Part shown: positions 8,482 to 17,070 of the stretch, piece by piece
Layout: each line of letters starts with the position of its first letter
Numbering within the stretch: the stretch's first letter is position 1
Source: Phycisphaerales bacterium
GTDB taxonomy: Bacteria > Planctomycetota > Phycisphaerae > UBA1845
DNA length: 64,000 nt
Direction of reading: 5' to 3'
Assembly: GCA_020639095.1 (NCBI GenBank)
Contig: JACKHH010000008.1
Location: 1-64,000 of the forward strand
The notes under the pieces: generated by a model
What the model saw: only the letters and a program-made list of their open reading frames with translations
What the model was told of the DNA's origin: nothing
Database searches by the model: none
Translations under genes and position numbers: made by a program

Positions 8482-8560
8482 TTGTGGTGCAGGCATCCTG
8501 ACTTCATGGCTGATATTGAGGTCTTCCGTTTTCGATGCAGGCTGGAAGCCCGCACCACAA
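8482..8560. repeat. 79-bp REP-like element, TTGTGGTGC...GCACCACAA family (copy 2)
   Basis: This is the second copy of the 7397-7477 element. It begins TTGTGGTGCAGGCATCC and ends GGCTGGAAGCCCGCACCACAA. The last 32 bases differ from copy 1 at only two positions, whereas the interior has diverged more. It begins 19 bases after the stop of the unknown secreted protein. Confidence 0.85.
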
Positions 8561-8666
8561 TATTCGCATTGCATTTCCTTTTTGATTTCGCCGTCCCGCT
8601 GAGCACCGACGAAGGGCGTATGTATTTGCGCTTGCAAAGTTCCTCGGGTGCGCCACCATTGGCGGT

Positions 8667-9167
8667 ATGGTGATCTGCGGGATTGATCCGGGGCTGGACA
8701 CTACGGGGTATGCCGTGCTGCGTACCGACGGCGACTGCACGGCTGACATTCTTGATGCCGGGGTGTTGCGGACGCCTGCGGCTATTGGGCTTGCGAAGCG
8801 GCTCGTATTGTTGGGCGACGATTTCGCCGAGGTGCTTGCGGAGTGGTCGCCGGTAGCGGTTGGCGTCGAACAGTTGTACGCGCACTACAAACACCCACGG
8901 ACGGCGATCCAGATGGGTCATGCGCGCGGCGTGCTCCTGGCTGCGGCGAGCCGGAGCAGCGCGGAGGTATGCAGCTTCGCCGCGACCCACGTCAAGAAAT
9001 ACCTGACGGGCAACGGACGCGCCAGCAAGGCGCAGATTCAGCAGGCGATCCAATCCCACTTCCGGCTTGCTGCTCCGCCGGACCCGCCCGATATCGCCGA
9101 CGCCATCGCCATCGCATTCTGCTGCGGGCGGGAAATGGCGGGTCGCCGGTCAGCACCGGCAGGGTAA
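8667..9167 (+). CDS. ruvC: Crossover junction endodeoxyribonuclease RuvC
   Basis: This 166-residue protein resolves Holliday junctions by symmetric nicking and works with RuvAB. The four acidic catalytic residues of the RNase H-like fold are in place: D7 (GIDPGL), E68 (VGVEQL), D142 and D145 (PPDIADAIAIA). The spacing matches E. coli D7, E66, D138 and D141. The segment GNGRASKAQIQQAI is the usual basic loop. ruvA and ruvB follow at 10458 and 11252 on the same strand, but an unrelated thioredoxin-fold gene is inserted between. No strong ribosome binding site is visible before the ATG; a GTG immediately follows it. Confidence 0.95.
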   Translation: MVICGIDPGLDTTGYAVLRTDGDCTADILDAGVLRTPAAIGLAKRLVLLGDDFAEVLAEWSPVAVGVEQLYAHYKHPRTAIQMGHARGVLLAAASRSSAEVCSFAATHVKKYLTGNGRASKAQIQQAIQSHFRLAAPPDPPDIADAIAIAFCCGREMAGRRSAPAG

Positions 9168-9492
9168 ACCGTGGCTGAACAGGACCGCTCGGCCCTTCAC
9201 GAGGCGCACGAACGGCGATAACTCGCGTCCATTACCCCCCTGTTACAGACTCGGTTTTGAACTGGGTGCCGCAATACGATATAAAAAACTGTGTCAGGGT
9301 CGCGGGTTCTCTCGCTATTCGGTGGTGAGGGCGGTACCCGATTCCGGTGCGTGTCGCCGGGGCGGCCTGTGTGTTGGCTGGGCGGTGACCCTGCGGCAGC
9401 CATGAACAACTTGGAGCGCGGGCCGGCACGCGGTGCTCAAGAAATCCCGCCGTTCCTTGCCAAGCGATACTGTCAAAACAGGAGATGAACGG
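9168..9492 (+). other. Intergenic leader between ruvC and the thioredoxin-fold gene
   Basis: No gene is supported in these 325 bases. They contain the promoter at 9257-9285 and then a roughly 200-base GC-rich leader ending in AGGAGAT before the ATG at 9493. I saw no clear riboswitch fold, but the leader is long enough to hold regulation. Confidence 0.5.
9257..9285 (+). promoter_or_regulatory. Putative sigma-70 promoter TTGAAC-17-TATAAA
   Basis: TTGAAC at 9257-9262 and TATAAA at 9280-9285 are separated by 17 bases. It lies about 210 bases before the thioredoxin-fold gene and downstream of the ruvC stop, so it probably drives that gene with a long leader. Confidence 0.55.
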
Positions 9493-10215
9493 ATGAAACG
9501 GACCACCCATTGGATGATGGCACTGAGCCTGATGCTCTCGATTTGCGCCATGCCGGCATTTGCGCAAACCGAAGGCGCGGCGAACGAAGGCGACCTCAAA
9601 GCCGAGATCGCTGAACTCAAGACCGAAATCGCGGGCATGCGTGCCGACATGCAGAAGCTGCTCATCGAGATTCAGGCGATGAAGCGTTCGCAGGCAGCGG
9701 CAGCCAAGCCGGCAGCGCGTCCGTCGCGTCAGCGTCCCGCGCAGCAGCTCCTGGGCAAGCCGGCTCCGGAAGTGAGCTTCAAGACGACGGCCAACGAAGA
9801 CAAGTCGCTCGGTGGCAAGTCGGACAAGGTGAAGGTCGCGATCTTCTACGCCTCGTGGTGCGGTTTCTGCAAGCGCGCTCTGCCGGGCTTCGAGAAGCTC
9901 TCGAAGAAGTACGCTGACAAAGACGTCGAGATCATGGCGATCAACCTCGACTCGCGTGACGGCAAGCGCGGGCGGAACGAGCAGCAGGTCCTTGATCACT
10001 TCAAGGAACTCGGCATGTCGCTGCCGATGCACATGGACCCGAGCAAGGAAATCGGCAACAAGTACAAGGTGTCAAGCTTCCCGACCTCGTTCGTCGTGGG
10101 CAAGGACGGCGTCATCGAAGCCGTGCACATCGGCGGACCGACCGACCTCGATCAGCAGATCGCGGGTGAAGTTGACAAGCTGCTGGCTGGCGAGTCGCTG
10201 GTGAAGAAGTCGTAG
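9493..10215 (+). CDS. Exported thioredoxin-fold (TlpA/redoxin-like) protein
   Basis: This 240-residue protein has a signal peptide (MKRTTHWMMALSLMLSICAM... cut after AFA near residue 24) and a predicted coiled coil (about 34-66, LKAEIAELKTEIAGMRADM). A Pro/Arg/Gln-rich linker leads to a thioredoxin fold with WCGFCK, where C123 and C126 are the redox pair, and a cis-proline near P197 (SSFPTSF). The family reduces or exchanges disulfides outside the cytoplasm. The N-terminal coiled coil suggests oligomerisation. The start at 9493 has AGGAGAT 8 bases upstream, so it is preferred over the ATG at 9433. The gene has its own promoter and is followed by a strong terminator, so it is a separate unit placed between ruvC and ruvA. 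Confidence 0.85.
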   Translation: MKRTTHWMMALSLMLSICAMPAFAQTEGAANEGDLKAEIAELKTEIAGMRADMQKLLIEIQAMKRSQAAAAKPAARPSRQRPAQQLLGKPAPEVSFKTTANEDKSLGGKSDKVKVAIFYASWCGFCKRALPGFEKLSKKYADKDVEIMAINLDSRDGKRGRNEQQVLDHFKELGMSLPMHMDPSKEIGNKYKVSSFPTSFVVGKDGVIEAVHIGGPTDLDQQIAGEVDKLLAGESLVKKS

Positions 10216-10245
10216 TACGTTTTCGCCGTTCAATGATGATATCGG

Positions 10246-10276
10246 GGGCGGGCTATTTCAGGCCCGCCCTTTTTTT
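10246..10276 (+). terminator. Intrinsic terminator after the thioredoxin-fold gene
   Basis: GGGCGGGC at 10246-10253 pairs with GCCCGCCC at 10262-10269 around an 8-base loop and is followed by seven T residues. It lies about 30 bases after the stop and should insulate ruvA from the gene upstream. Confidence 0.88.
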
Positions 10277-10312
10277 GTGCCCGCTGCGTTCCGCCCCTCT
10301 CCGGGAATCTCA

Positions 10313-10340
10313 TTGCAATCACCCGGACGCCCGTTACAGT
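10313..10340 (+). promoter_or_regulatory. Possible promoter TTGCAA-16-TACAGT for ruvAB
   Basis: TTGCAA at 10313-10318 and TACAGT at 10335-10340 are 16 bases apart, between the terminator at 10246-10276 and the ruvA start at 10458. The hexamers are imperfect, so this is tentative. Confidence 0.35.
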
Positions 10341-10457
10341 GACGCTCGCGGTTCACATTCACGGATTTGTCATGACCATCCCCTCATCCGATTGTTGTCA
10401 GCGCACAAACATCAGCGAGCGTTGTCGCCGGTTGCGGCAGCGGAGGTATTCTGCGCG

Positions 10458-11087
10458 ATGATCGTTCGACTTACCGGTACACTGCTGGAGGTGGTCGACG
10501 ATTCCGTGGTCGTTGAGCGTGACGGCGTGGCGCGCGAGGTGCTCGTGCCGGGCTACGCGGTCGGTGAGTTGGCGGCGAGTCGCGGGCGGGAGATCACGCT
10601 GCACACGCTGGAGTTCATCGAAGCCGCACCAACGGGCGGTAATCTGACGCCGCGGTTCGTGGGTTTCCTGCATGCCGACGATCGCCTCTTCTTCAAGCGG
10701 TTTATCTCGGTCAAGGGGATCGGTGCCCGCAAGGCGCTCAAGGCACTGGCGGAGCCGATGCGGCGGATCGCGGGCTGGATTCAGGCGGGTGATACGAAAT
10801 CGCTGGCCACCTTGCCGGGGATCGGCAAGCGAGCGGCTGAGATTATCGTCGCGGAACTCAAGGGGAAGGTTGCGGACTGGGCAACGGGTGGGGATTCCCA
10901 ACCGGTCGAGACGGCGACGTTCACCTCGGGGCAGCGCGATGCGCTGGAGGTGTTGCTCGCGTTGGGTGAAGCGCGGGCGGACGCGGAACGTTGGTTGGAG
11001 CGTGCGGCGCAGTTGCATCCTGATCTAGGCGAGCCGGAGCAATGGGTCAAGGCGACGTATCGGATCAAGACGGGTGTCGAGGGGTAG
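10458..11087 (+). CDS. ruvA: Holliday junction branch migration protein RuvA
   Basis: This 209-residue protein binds four-way DNA junctions as a tetramer and loads the RuvB motor. The N-terminal OB-like domain starts MIVRLTGTLLEVVDDSVVV. Two helix-hairpin-helix motifs are visible (ISVKGIGARKALKAL and LATLPGIGKRAAEIIVAELK), then a linker and a small C-terminal domain that contacts RuvB. The ATG at 10458 is preceded by GGAGGT at 10442-10447. The frame is open upstream to 10233, but that part covers the terminator and is non-coding. ruvB follows after a repeat-containing gap of 164 bases. Confidence 0.95.
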   Translation: MIVRLTGTLLEVVDDSVVVERDGVAREVLVPGYAVGELAASRGREITLHTLEFIEAAPTGGNLTPRFVGFLHADDRLFFKRFISVKGIGARKALKALAEPMRRIAGWIQAGDTKSLATLPGIGKRAAEIIVAELKGKVADWATGGDSQPVETATFTSGQRDALEVLLALGEARADAERWLERAAQLHPDLGEPEQWVKATYRIKTGVEG

Positions 11088-11160
11088 GCACAACTGGGTC
11101 GATCCCAAGGCCAAGCGGAGCTTGACCGTGCCACCCGACACAGGGTCGAGGGGTAACAAT

Positions 11161-11220
11161 GTGCCACCGCTCTTAAGCAGTGGTCTTGCTCGGTTCTCCA
11201 CTGCTCAAGAGCGGTGGCAC
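11161..11220. repeat. Inverted repeat GTGCCACCGCTCTT...AAGAGCGGTGGCAC
   Basis: A 23-nt arm at 11161-11183 and its reverse complement at 11198-11220 differ at one position, with a 14-base loop. The GTGCCACC/GGTGGCAC termini are shared with the elements at 12333-12445 and 17569-17650. It sits between ruvA and ruvB, where a large hairpin in the transcript could affect ruvB expression. Confidence 0.8.
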
Positions 11221-11251
11221 ACGAAGCGTATTGGGAAATACACGTTAGACT

Positions 11252-12292
11252 ATGGCGCGTGAGCGGGTCATTTCGAGTGAGCGGCAGCAGGCTGACAACG
11301 ATGCAGCCGCTATGACGCTGCGCCCGCGCACCTTGTCCGAGATGGTCGGCCAGCGGCGGATCGTCGAGAAAGTCGAGATCGCGATGCACGCGGCTCGGCA
11401 GCGCGGCGAACCGCTGGAGCACATGCTCTTCGACGGCCCGCCCGGGTTGGGGAAAACGACATTCGCGCATGTGGTCGCGCGCGAGATGAGCGACAGGCCA
11501 CTGCGATTGACGTCCGGGCCCGCGCTCTCCAAGCAGGCCGACCTGATGCCCGTGCTCACCAACCTGGAACGCGGCGACATCCTCTTCATCGATGAAGTAC
11601 ACCGTCTTCCGAAAATCGTCGAGGAGTTTCTCTACACCGCGATGGAGGATTTCCGCGTCGATGTGACCATCGAAGGCGGACTTCGGGGCCGGGTGGTGAA
11701 CTTCAACCTTGCACCGTTCACGTTGATCGGTGCGACGACGCGCGCGGGCATGCTCAGCGGCGCGATGCGCGACCGTTTCGGGCTGCAATTTCACCTGGAG
11801 TTCTACGGCGCGGACGACCTGCACACGATCCTTTGCCGGTCTGCAACGCGCATGGAACTCGAGTACGAGGACGACGCACTCATCACGATCGCGCATCGAA
11901 GCCGAGGCACGCCGCGCGTCGCAAACCGCATGCTGCGCCGCGTACGCGACTACGCGCAGGTGCGCGCCGACGGCAAAATCACGCGGCGGGTCGCTGAGGA
12001 AGCGCTGGAACTTCAGGGCGTTGACCCGCTGGGACTCGACGAACTCGATCGCGCGTTTCTGACGGCGCTGATCCAGGTGTATGAAGGTGGGCCCGCGGGT
12101 ATTGATGCATTGGCGGCCACGATGGGCCAGGAACGCGACACGCTGGAAGATGTTGTGGAGCCTTACTTGCTGCAAATCGGGTTCGTGGTGCGCACGCGTC
12201 AGGGGCGACAGGCGACGCGGGCTGCATTCGAGCACATGGGCTTCGAACCCCCGACGCAACGCGACGCGCAGGACGAAGGCACGTTGTTCTAA
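11252..12292 (+). CDS. ruvB: Holliday junction branch migration DNA helicase RuvB
   Basis: This 346-residue AAA+ ATPase drives branch migration as a hexamer with RuvA. Walker A is GPPGLGKTT (residues 62-70) and Walker B is FIDEVH (residues 112-117). Sensor 1 is in LIGATTRAGMLSG, and the arginine finger region is RDRFG. A C-terminal winged helix ends the protein (EPYLLQIGFVVRTRQGR). Length and order are typical. The ATG at 11252 has no clear ribosome binding site, and an internal ATG 20 codons later (MTLRPRTLSEMVGQ) is a less likely alternative because the first residues resemble other RuvB N-termini. Confidence 0.95.
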   Translation: MARERVISSERQQADNDAAAMTLRPRTLSEMVGQRRIVEKVEIAMHAARQRGEPLEHMLFDGPPGLGKTTFAHVVAREMSDRPLRLTSGPALSKQADLMPVLTNLERGDILFIDEVHRLPKIVEEFLYTAMEDFRVDVTIEGGLRGRVVNFNLAPFTLIGATTRAGMLSGAMRDRFGLQFHLEFYGADDLHTILCRSATRMELEYEDDALITIAHRSRGTPRVANRMLRRVRDYAQVRADGKITRRVAEEALELQGVDPLGLDELDRAFLTALIQVYEGGPAGIDALAATMGQERDTLEDVVEPYLLQIGFVVRTRQGRQATRAAFEHMGFEPPTQRDAQDEGTLF

Positions 12293-12332
12293 TTCATCGC
12301 GAAAAAGCATGACTCAGAGTGGCACAATTGCG

Positions 12333-12445
12333 GGGTGGCACTGACAAGCTTTGCTTGTCAGTGGAGAATCACGCGAGAGCCTAGCTGGACTGAACACGGT
12401 TCGATGACAAGACCACGGACATGCAAAGCGTGTCCGTGCCACCCC
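12333..12445. repeat. Composite repeat bounded by GGGGTGGCAC / GTGCCACCCC
   Basis: The outer arms GGGGTGGCAC (12333) and GTGCCACCCC (12436) are inverted repeats. Inside each arm is a further hairpin: CACTGACAAG-ctttg-CTTGTCAGTG on the left and CACGGACA...TGTCCGTG on the right. The centre (about 12365-12410) has no evident structure. The element lies between ruvB and the transporter gene. Confidence 0.75.
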
Positions 12446-12476
12446 GGCCGTAGTGTATTAGGAGGAAGGCATACGG

Positions 12477-14423
12477 ATGGCGATCAAGCATCTCACCGAC
12501 GAGCAGATCCACACCATGACGATCGAGGAAAAGGACCGCTGGTGGTTGGAGAATGTGTACCAGGGCGATGTGCCGCAGTTCACCGCGCGTGCGGTCATCT
12601 GCGGATTCCTGCTTGGCGGCGTGCTGTCGATCACCAACCTCTACATCGGTGCAAAGACGGGCTGGGCGCTGGGTGTGGGTATCACGTCGGTGATCCTCGC
12701 ATTCGTAATATTCAAGGTACTATCGTCTATCGGCCTTGGGCGTAACTATCACATCCTCGAAAACAACATCATGCAATCCGTTGCGTGCTCTGCGGGATAC
12801 ACAAATGGCCCGCTGATTGCGAGCATGGCGGCGTACATGATCGTCATGGAGGTACGCGTTCCCTGGTGGCAGATGATGTTGTGGTGCTTCGGGCTCGCGG
12901 TGCTGGGCGTGTTGTTTGCGTTTCCACTCAAACGCCGTTTCATCAATGACGAGCAGCTCCCCTTTCCGGAAGGCCAAGCCGCGGGCGTCGTGCTCGACTC
13001 ACTGCACAACGAAAGCGACGATGCGAGCGTGGACGCAGCGATGTCCGCCAAACTGTTGCTTTTCTCTGGACTTGGCGCTGCGTTCTTGAAATTCTTTCAG
13101 GCAGAGAAAGTGCTGGCGGCATTCAAAATCCCCTTCCATATCCCCGAACTCCTTGACGAGTGGTACTACCACTACGCCGAGAAATTCGGCTGGGCGATAC
13201 CCAAAATCCTGGGGACCGATCTTCGCGAGCTGTCTGTCCGTCCGGAACTGGATATCGCCATGTTCGGTGCCGGGGGATTGATGGGCATCCGCACGGGCTT
13301 GTCGCTCATGATCGGTGCTGTGATCAATTACCTCATCCTCGCTCCGGCGATCATCAAACTCGGAGACATTCACGGAACCGCCGACGCGGCTGGCGTAATA
13401 CATTTCGGTTTCGGGGCCATCACGAAGTGGGCGCTGTGGTGTGGTGTCACAATGATGACAGTCGCATCGCTGCTCTCGTTCTTCTCCAAGCCGGCGGCAC
13501 TGATTGCGCCCTTCAAGAGTCTGTTCGGACGACGCGAGCGAACTGACGACTGTTTGAGCCACGTCGAACTGCCACTCGGCGTTTCGATCGTCGGCATTCC
13601 ACTTGTCGGCGGCGCGGTGGTGTACATGGCGTACAGCTTCTACGGTGTGTCACCTTGGCTTGCTGCGCTGGCTGTGCCCATGGTGTTTGTATTCACACTG
13701 ATCGCGGTGAATTCGACGGCATTGACGTCGGTCACGCCGACCGGCGCGATGGGCAAGATCACGCAGCTTTCCTATGCAGTGATCAAGCCAAATCAGATTC
13801 ACACGAACATCGTCACCGCGTGCATCAGCGCGGAGGTCGCGGGCAGCGCATCCAACCTCATACAAAACATCAAGCCCGGATACATGCTCGGCGGCAAGCC
13901 GCGCTTGCAGGCGATAGGCCACGTCATCGGCGCGGCATCTGGCGCACTCTTTTCCGTCACGGTGTATTATTGGCTCTTTCTTCCGCAGGACCCCACCCAG
14001 CTGATTACGAAAGAGTACCCCTATCCATCGGTCATCACCTGGAAAGCTGTCGCTGAACTGCTGATCGATGGACTCAAAAGTCTGCCCGTGAGCGCGCAGT
14101 GGGCAGCGCTCATCGGCGGAGTTGTCGGGATTGTCCTGGAAACCATCCGCATTACCACCAAAGGCAGATTCCCAATCAGCCCCATCGGAATCGGATTGGC
14201 GTTCATCGTTCCGTTTCCAGCCTGCCTGGCGATGTTTGCGGGCTCGTTCGCGTTCTGGTTTGTCGGCCGTCTATACCCCAAGCCCGAGCAGCGTCCTAAC
14301 CGCATCATCGTTCAGAACCAAGAGTCGATTTGCGCCGGAATCATTGCCGGGGCAGCTCTGATGGGTGTCGCCTTGATGGCGATCATCGAATACCTCCAAA
14401 GGGTCCATGGGGCTGCCGTTTGA
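12477..14423 (+). CDS. OPT-family oligopeptide/metal-chelate transporter
   Basis: This 648-residue polytopic inner-membrane protein has a dozen or more hydrophobic segments. The early stretch GVLSITNLYIGAKTGWALG and the later NSTALTSVTPTGAMGKITQL and IKPGYMLGGKPRLQAIGHVIG match the conserved blocks of the OPT/YSL superfamily. Members import peptides or metal-siderophore-like complexes with protons. The bacterial branch is poorly characterised, so substrate is unknown. The ATG at 12477 is preceded by AGGAGGA about 10 bases upstream. The start is cytoplasmic and rich in charged residues. It stands alone between ruvB and the lipoprotein gene. Confidence 0.9.
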   Translation: MAIKHLTDEQIHTMTIEEKDRWWLENVYQGDVPQFTARAVICGFLLGGVLSITNLYIGAKTGWALGVGITSVILAFVIFKVLSSIGLGRNYHILENNIMQSVACSAGYTNGPLIASMAAYMIVMEVRVPWWQMMLWCFGLAVLGVLFAFPLKRRFINDEQLPFPEGQAAGVVLDSLHNESDDASVDAAMSAKLLLFSGLGAAFLKFFQAEKVLAAFKIPFHIPELLDEWYYHYAEKFGWAIPKILGTDLRELSVRPELDIAMFGAGGLMGIRTGLSLMIGAVINYLILAPAIIKLGDIHGTADAAGVIHFGFGAITKWALWCGVTMMTVASLLSFFSKPAALIAPFKSLFGRRERTDDCLSHVELPLGVSIVGIPLVGGAVVYMAYSFYGVSPWLAALAVPMVFVFTLIAVNSTALTSVTPTGAMGKITQLSYAVIKPNQIHTNIVTACISAEVAGSASNLIQNIKPGYMLGGKPRLQAIGHVIGAASGALFSVTVYYWLFLPQDPTQLITKEYPYPSVITWKAVAELLIDGLKSLPVSAQWAALIGGVVGIVLETIRITTKGRFPISPIGIGLAFIVPFPACLAMFAGSFAFWFVGRLYPKPEQRPNRIIVQNQESICAGIIAGAALMGVALMAIIEYLQRVHGAAV

Positions 14424-14499
14424 GTCCCATATCCACCGCCGTTTGCCCAGTTTTCCGTAATTCCCGGGTTGGCATGCGCGCCGGAGCGTGCTGCGATTG

Positions 14500-14529
14500 T
14501 TGAAAGGTCGCTTGGTTGCGGGATACAAT
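14500..14529 (+). promoter_or_regulatory. Putative sigma-70 promoter TTGAAA-18-TACAAT
   Basis: TTGAAA at 14500-14505 and TACAAT at 14524-14529 are 18 bases apart, about 118 bases before the lipoprotein ATG at 14647. Both hexamers are close to consensus. Confidence 0.65.
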
Positions 14530-14646
14530 AAGCGGCTCGGCATACGCGTGCGGTTGGGGTGCATGCGTGGTGCGGCAGCCAGGCGGCGGGTGGCGCCGAT
14601 CGGGCAACTAACGAATCATCCCGACCTTGGGAGACGGGGGAAGCCA

Positions 14647-16791
14647 ATGCGTATCCAGCAGTGGAGGATTTGGGCGACGGCGCTGATTTTCTGCGCCGGG
14701 TGTATCGACAGTGCGCCCAACAATCCGGACGGTTCGGAGACCGTCGGTGACGTGACACCTGATCTCAACGGCGGCGCGGGGCAGCAGATTCCCGGGGCGG
14801 GTCCGATCGACGCGCGGGTGATCAACGACTCTGCGTTCTCCGCGAGCGCGACGCTGCGCTTCGTGCTGGCCAACAGCGACGTACACCAGACATTGCTTAT
14901 CGAAGTTGCGCCGGGACAGACGATCGTGGTGGCGGGCCCGGAAGTGGCTACGCAACTCATCGCCAACGCGACCAAGTCCAACGGTGTTGTTGTTCCCGAA
15001 GAAACGTTTGATTACGACGGCGCCGACGGCGCGGTGACGCTCGCGGTGTATCGCATTCAGGACCCGGTTGAGCCGACGCCAACGCCTACTCCGACACCAA
15101 CGCCTACGCCAACACCGGAACCGACGCCGACTCCGGAGCCTACTCCGCAGCCGACACCGAACCCGACGCCCAATCCGACACCGCAGCCGACGCCCACACC
15201 GGCACCGGACTGCAACGACAACGGCGTGGATGACGATGCCGAAATCGCGACCGGCTCGGCGCGCGACTGCAATGAGAACGGTATTCCGGACGAGTGCGAC
15301 ATTTCGGACGAAACGTCGAATGATCAGAACGAGAACGGCGTGCCGGATGAGTGCGAGGACTGCAACGACAACGGCGTGCCGGACGACCTCGACATCGCGA
15401 TTGGCTCGGCAGAGGACTGCGACGAGAACGGCATACCCGACGAATGCGAGGACGTGATCTGCATTGAAACGGTCGCGTGCTGCTTTGCCGAGAACGAGTG
15501 CAGCGACCTCTCGATCGGTCTGTGCGCTGAGTACGGCGGATTCGTGTACGGCGAGGCGTGCGGACAGGTGGAGTGCCCTGCGCGTGGCGCGTGCTGCGGC
15601 AACGACGGATCGTGCAGTTGGGAGCCGGAGGAATACTGCGACGGCGTGTATCAAGGCGACGGAACGAGCTGCGAGGAAGCGATCTGCACGACCGCGTGCT
15701 GCTTCGGCGAAGACGAGTGCGCGCAATTGTCTGTCGACGTGTGCGAAAGCGAGGGCGGTGGCGTCGTGGGTATGGGTTCGTCGTGCGACGCCCGGCCTTG
15801 TGCGGTGGACTGCAACAATAACGGCATCCCCGACGACGAGGAAGACGGCGCGACCGACTGCAACAAGAACAATCGCATCGACGAGTGCGACATCGCTGCG
15901 GGTACGAGCGTTGACTGCAACGAGAACAACCTGCCGGACGAATGTGACATCAACGTCAGCGTGACGCGGCCGTTGGTCGGTCTGGCTCGGTATGGGTATT
16001 CCGAAGGCGCCGAGTTGTACGAGATCGATCCAGCGACGGGTTTGCACACAAACATCATCTACCTGAACTTCGTGCAGGGCGAAGTGCCCTATCTGTATGG
16101 CGGAACCGGGCTCGCGATCGATCCGATCAGCGGAACGCTCTTCGCGGTGCTGGCGAATCCGGAAGGCACGGGTTATCTCGCGACGATCAATCCGGTGAGC
16201 GGCAATACGGTTCTGCTTTACCCGGCACTGCGTCAACCGATTTCGGATATCGCGTTTGGACCGGATGGGACACTGTATGCCGTGCAGGGCAACGGCAGTT
16301 CGCAACCCGGTGCGCTGGTGACGATCGATCCGGCAACTTCGTCAATCACGACGACGGGCGTAACGCTTCCGAACGGTCCCGGGCAGTCGCTGGCGTCGGT
16401 GCCGCTTGAGAACAAACTGTATCACCTCGTTGGTCCTTTCGGGCAGATTACTGTCGCCGGCGCGACTGCCACGCTGACGTCGATTGACCTGAGTGATTTC
16501 TCGACCGTGTCGGTTTCGCTCGACGTTGGTTATATCTTCCAGGCCGCGACGCTGGGACCGAACGGCTCGCCGCTGTTCGCGTATTCCGATAGCAACCTGG
16601 TGACCATTGATACCTCGACCGCGACGACGACCGACATTGGCTGGGACAAGATTCCGCCGATTGCCGGCATGGCGTTCACGACGCTGTCAGCCGATTGCAA
16701 CCACAACGGCGCGCTCGACGCGTGCGAGATCAGCAACGACTCGTCGCTCGACGTGAACTTCAACGACTACCTCGACGAGTGCGAGGAGTAG
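14647..16791 (+). CDS. Large secreted lipoprotein with PT linker, DCNxNGxPDECD calcium-binding-like repeats and ACC modules
   Basis: The protein has 714 residues. A lipoprotein signal ends in FCAGC with the acylated Cys at 19. Next come a beta-rich domain (about 50-140) and a Pro-Thr linker of near-perfect PTPTPT repeats (about 143-190). Ten short acidic units of the type DCNxNGxPDECDI follow in three blocks, recalling dockerin or thrombospondin type 3 calcium loops. Three ACC modules (each opening with ACCF or ACCG and holding six or so cysteines) sit between them. A region from about 440 to 680 with repeated LYEIDPATG, LFAVLANPEG and LYAVQGNG segments looks like a beta-propeller. A surface or adhesive role is inferred. 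The ATG at 14647 follows GGGAGACGGGGG and is preferred over the one at 14488. Confidence 0.85.
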   Translation: MRIQQWRIWATALIFCAGCIDSAPNNPDGSETVGDVTPDLNGGAGQQIPGAGPIDARVINDSAFSASATLRFVLANSDVHQTLLIEVAPGQTIVVAGPEVATQLIANATKSNGVVVPEETFDYDGADGAVTLAVYRIQDPVEPTPTPTPTPTPTPTPEPTPTPEPTPQPTPNPTPNPTPQPTPTPAPDCNDNGVDDDAEIATGSARDCNENGIPDECDISDETSNDQNENGVPDECEDCNDNGVPDDLDIAIGSAEDCDENGIPDECEDVICIETVACCFAENECSDLSIGLCAEYGGFVYGEACGQVECPARGACCGNDGSCSWEPEEYCDGVYQGDGTSCEEAICTTACCFGEDECAQLSVDVCESEGGGVVGMGSSCDARPCAVDCNNNGIPDDEEDGATDCNKNNRIDECDIAAGTSVDCNENNLPDECDINVSVTRPLVGLARYGYSEGAELYEIDPATGLHTNIIYLNFVQGEVPYLYGGTGLAIDPISGTLFAVLANPEGTGYLATINPVSGNTVLLYPALRQPISDIAFGPDGTLYAVQGNGSSQPGALVTIDPATSSITTTGVTLPNGPGQSLASVPLENKLYHLVGPFGQITVAGATATLTSIDLSDFSTVSVSLDVGYIFQAATLGPNGSPLFAYSDSNLVTIDTSTATTTDIGWDKIPPIAGMAFTTLSADCNHNGALDACEISNDSSLDVNFNDYLDECEE

Positions 16792-16820
16792 GGACTTTTT
16801 CGATTTTGTGGGCCGGCTTA

Positions 16821-16872
16821 TGTGGGACCGGCTTTCCAGCCGGTCTCGATCGGTTGGAAAACCGGTCCCACA
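16821..16872. repeat. Inverted repeat TGTGGGACCGGCTTTCC...GGAAAACCGGTCCCACA
   Basis: The 22-nt arms at 16821-16842 and 16851-16872 pair with two mismatches around a short loop. The outer TGTGGGA/TCCCACA ends recur at 54836-54911. It lies 30 bases after the lipoprotein stop and could serve as its transcription end, though it has no T-tract. Confidence 0.8.
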
Positions 16873-17070
16873 CGGCTACCAATTGTCCGTTGCATCGAAT
16901 TGCAGCGTTGCGCGTCGCAGGTTGTCCGCGCGCGAACTGTAGCGGCTGAGCGCGAACTACCTTCGGAACGGGCAGCCGGTGCAGAACGCAAGCCCACGGC
17001 GCAACGCCAGTTGCGACGGTTATTGAAATCCCAATCTGCGTACGCTGAACATGTGACCCTTTCTTTCTCG

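Noticed and set aside
10781..12310. Minus-strand open frame of 509 codons opposite ruvA-ruvB
   Set aside because: It runs opposite two clear genes and has no domain or ribosome binding site.
15070..15206. CRISPR-like array in the lipoprotein gene
   Set aside because: The repeated units are 6-12 bases long, in frame, and encode the Pro-Thr linker. There are no spacers of constant length and no cas genes.
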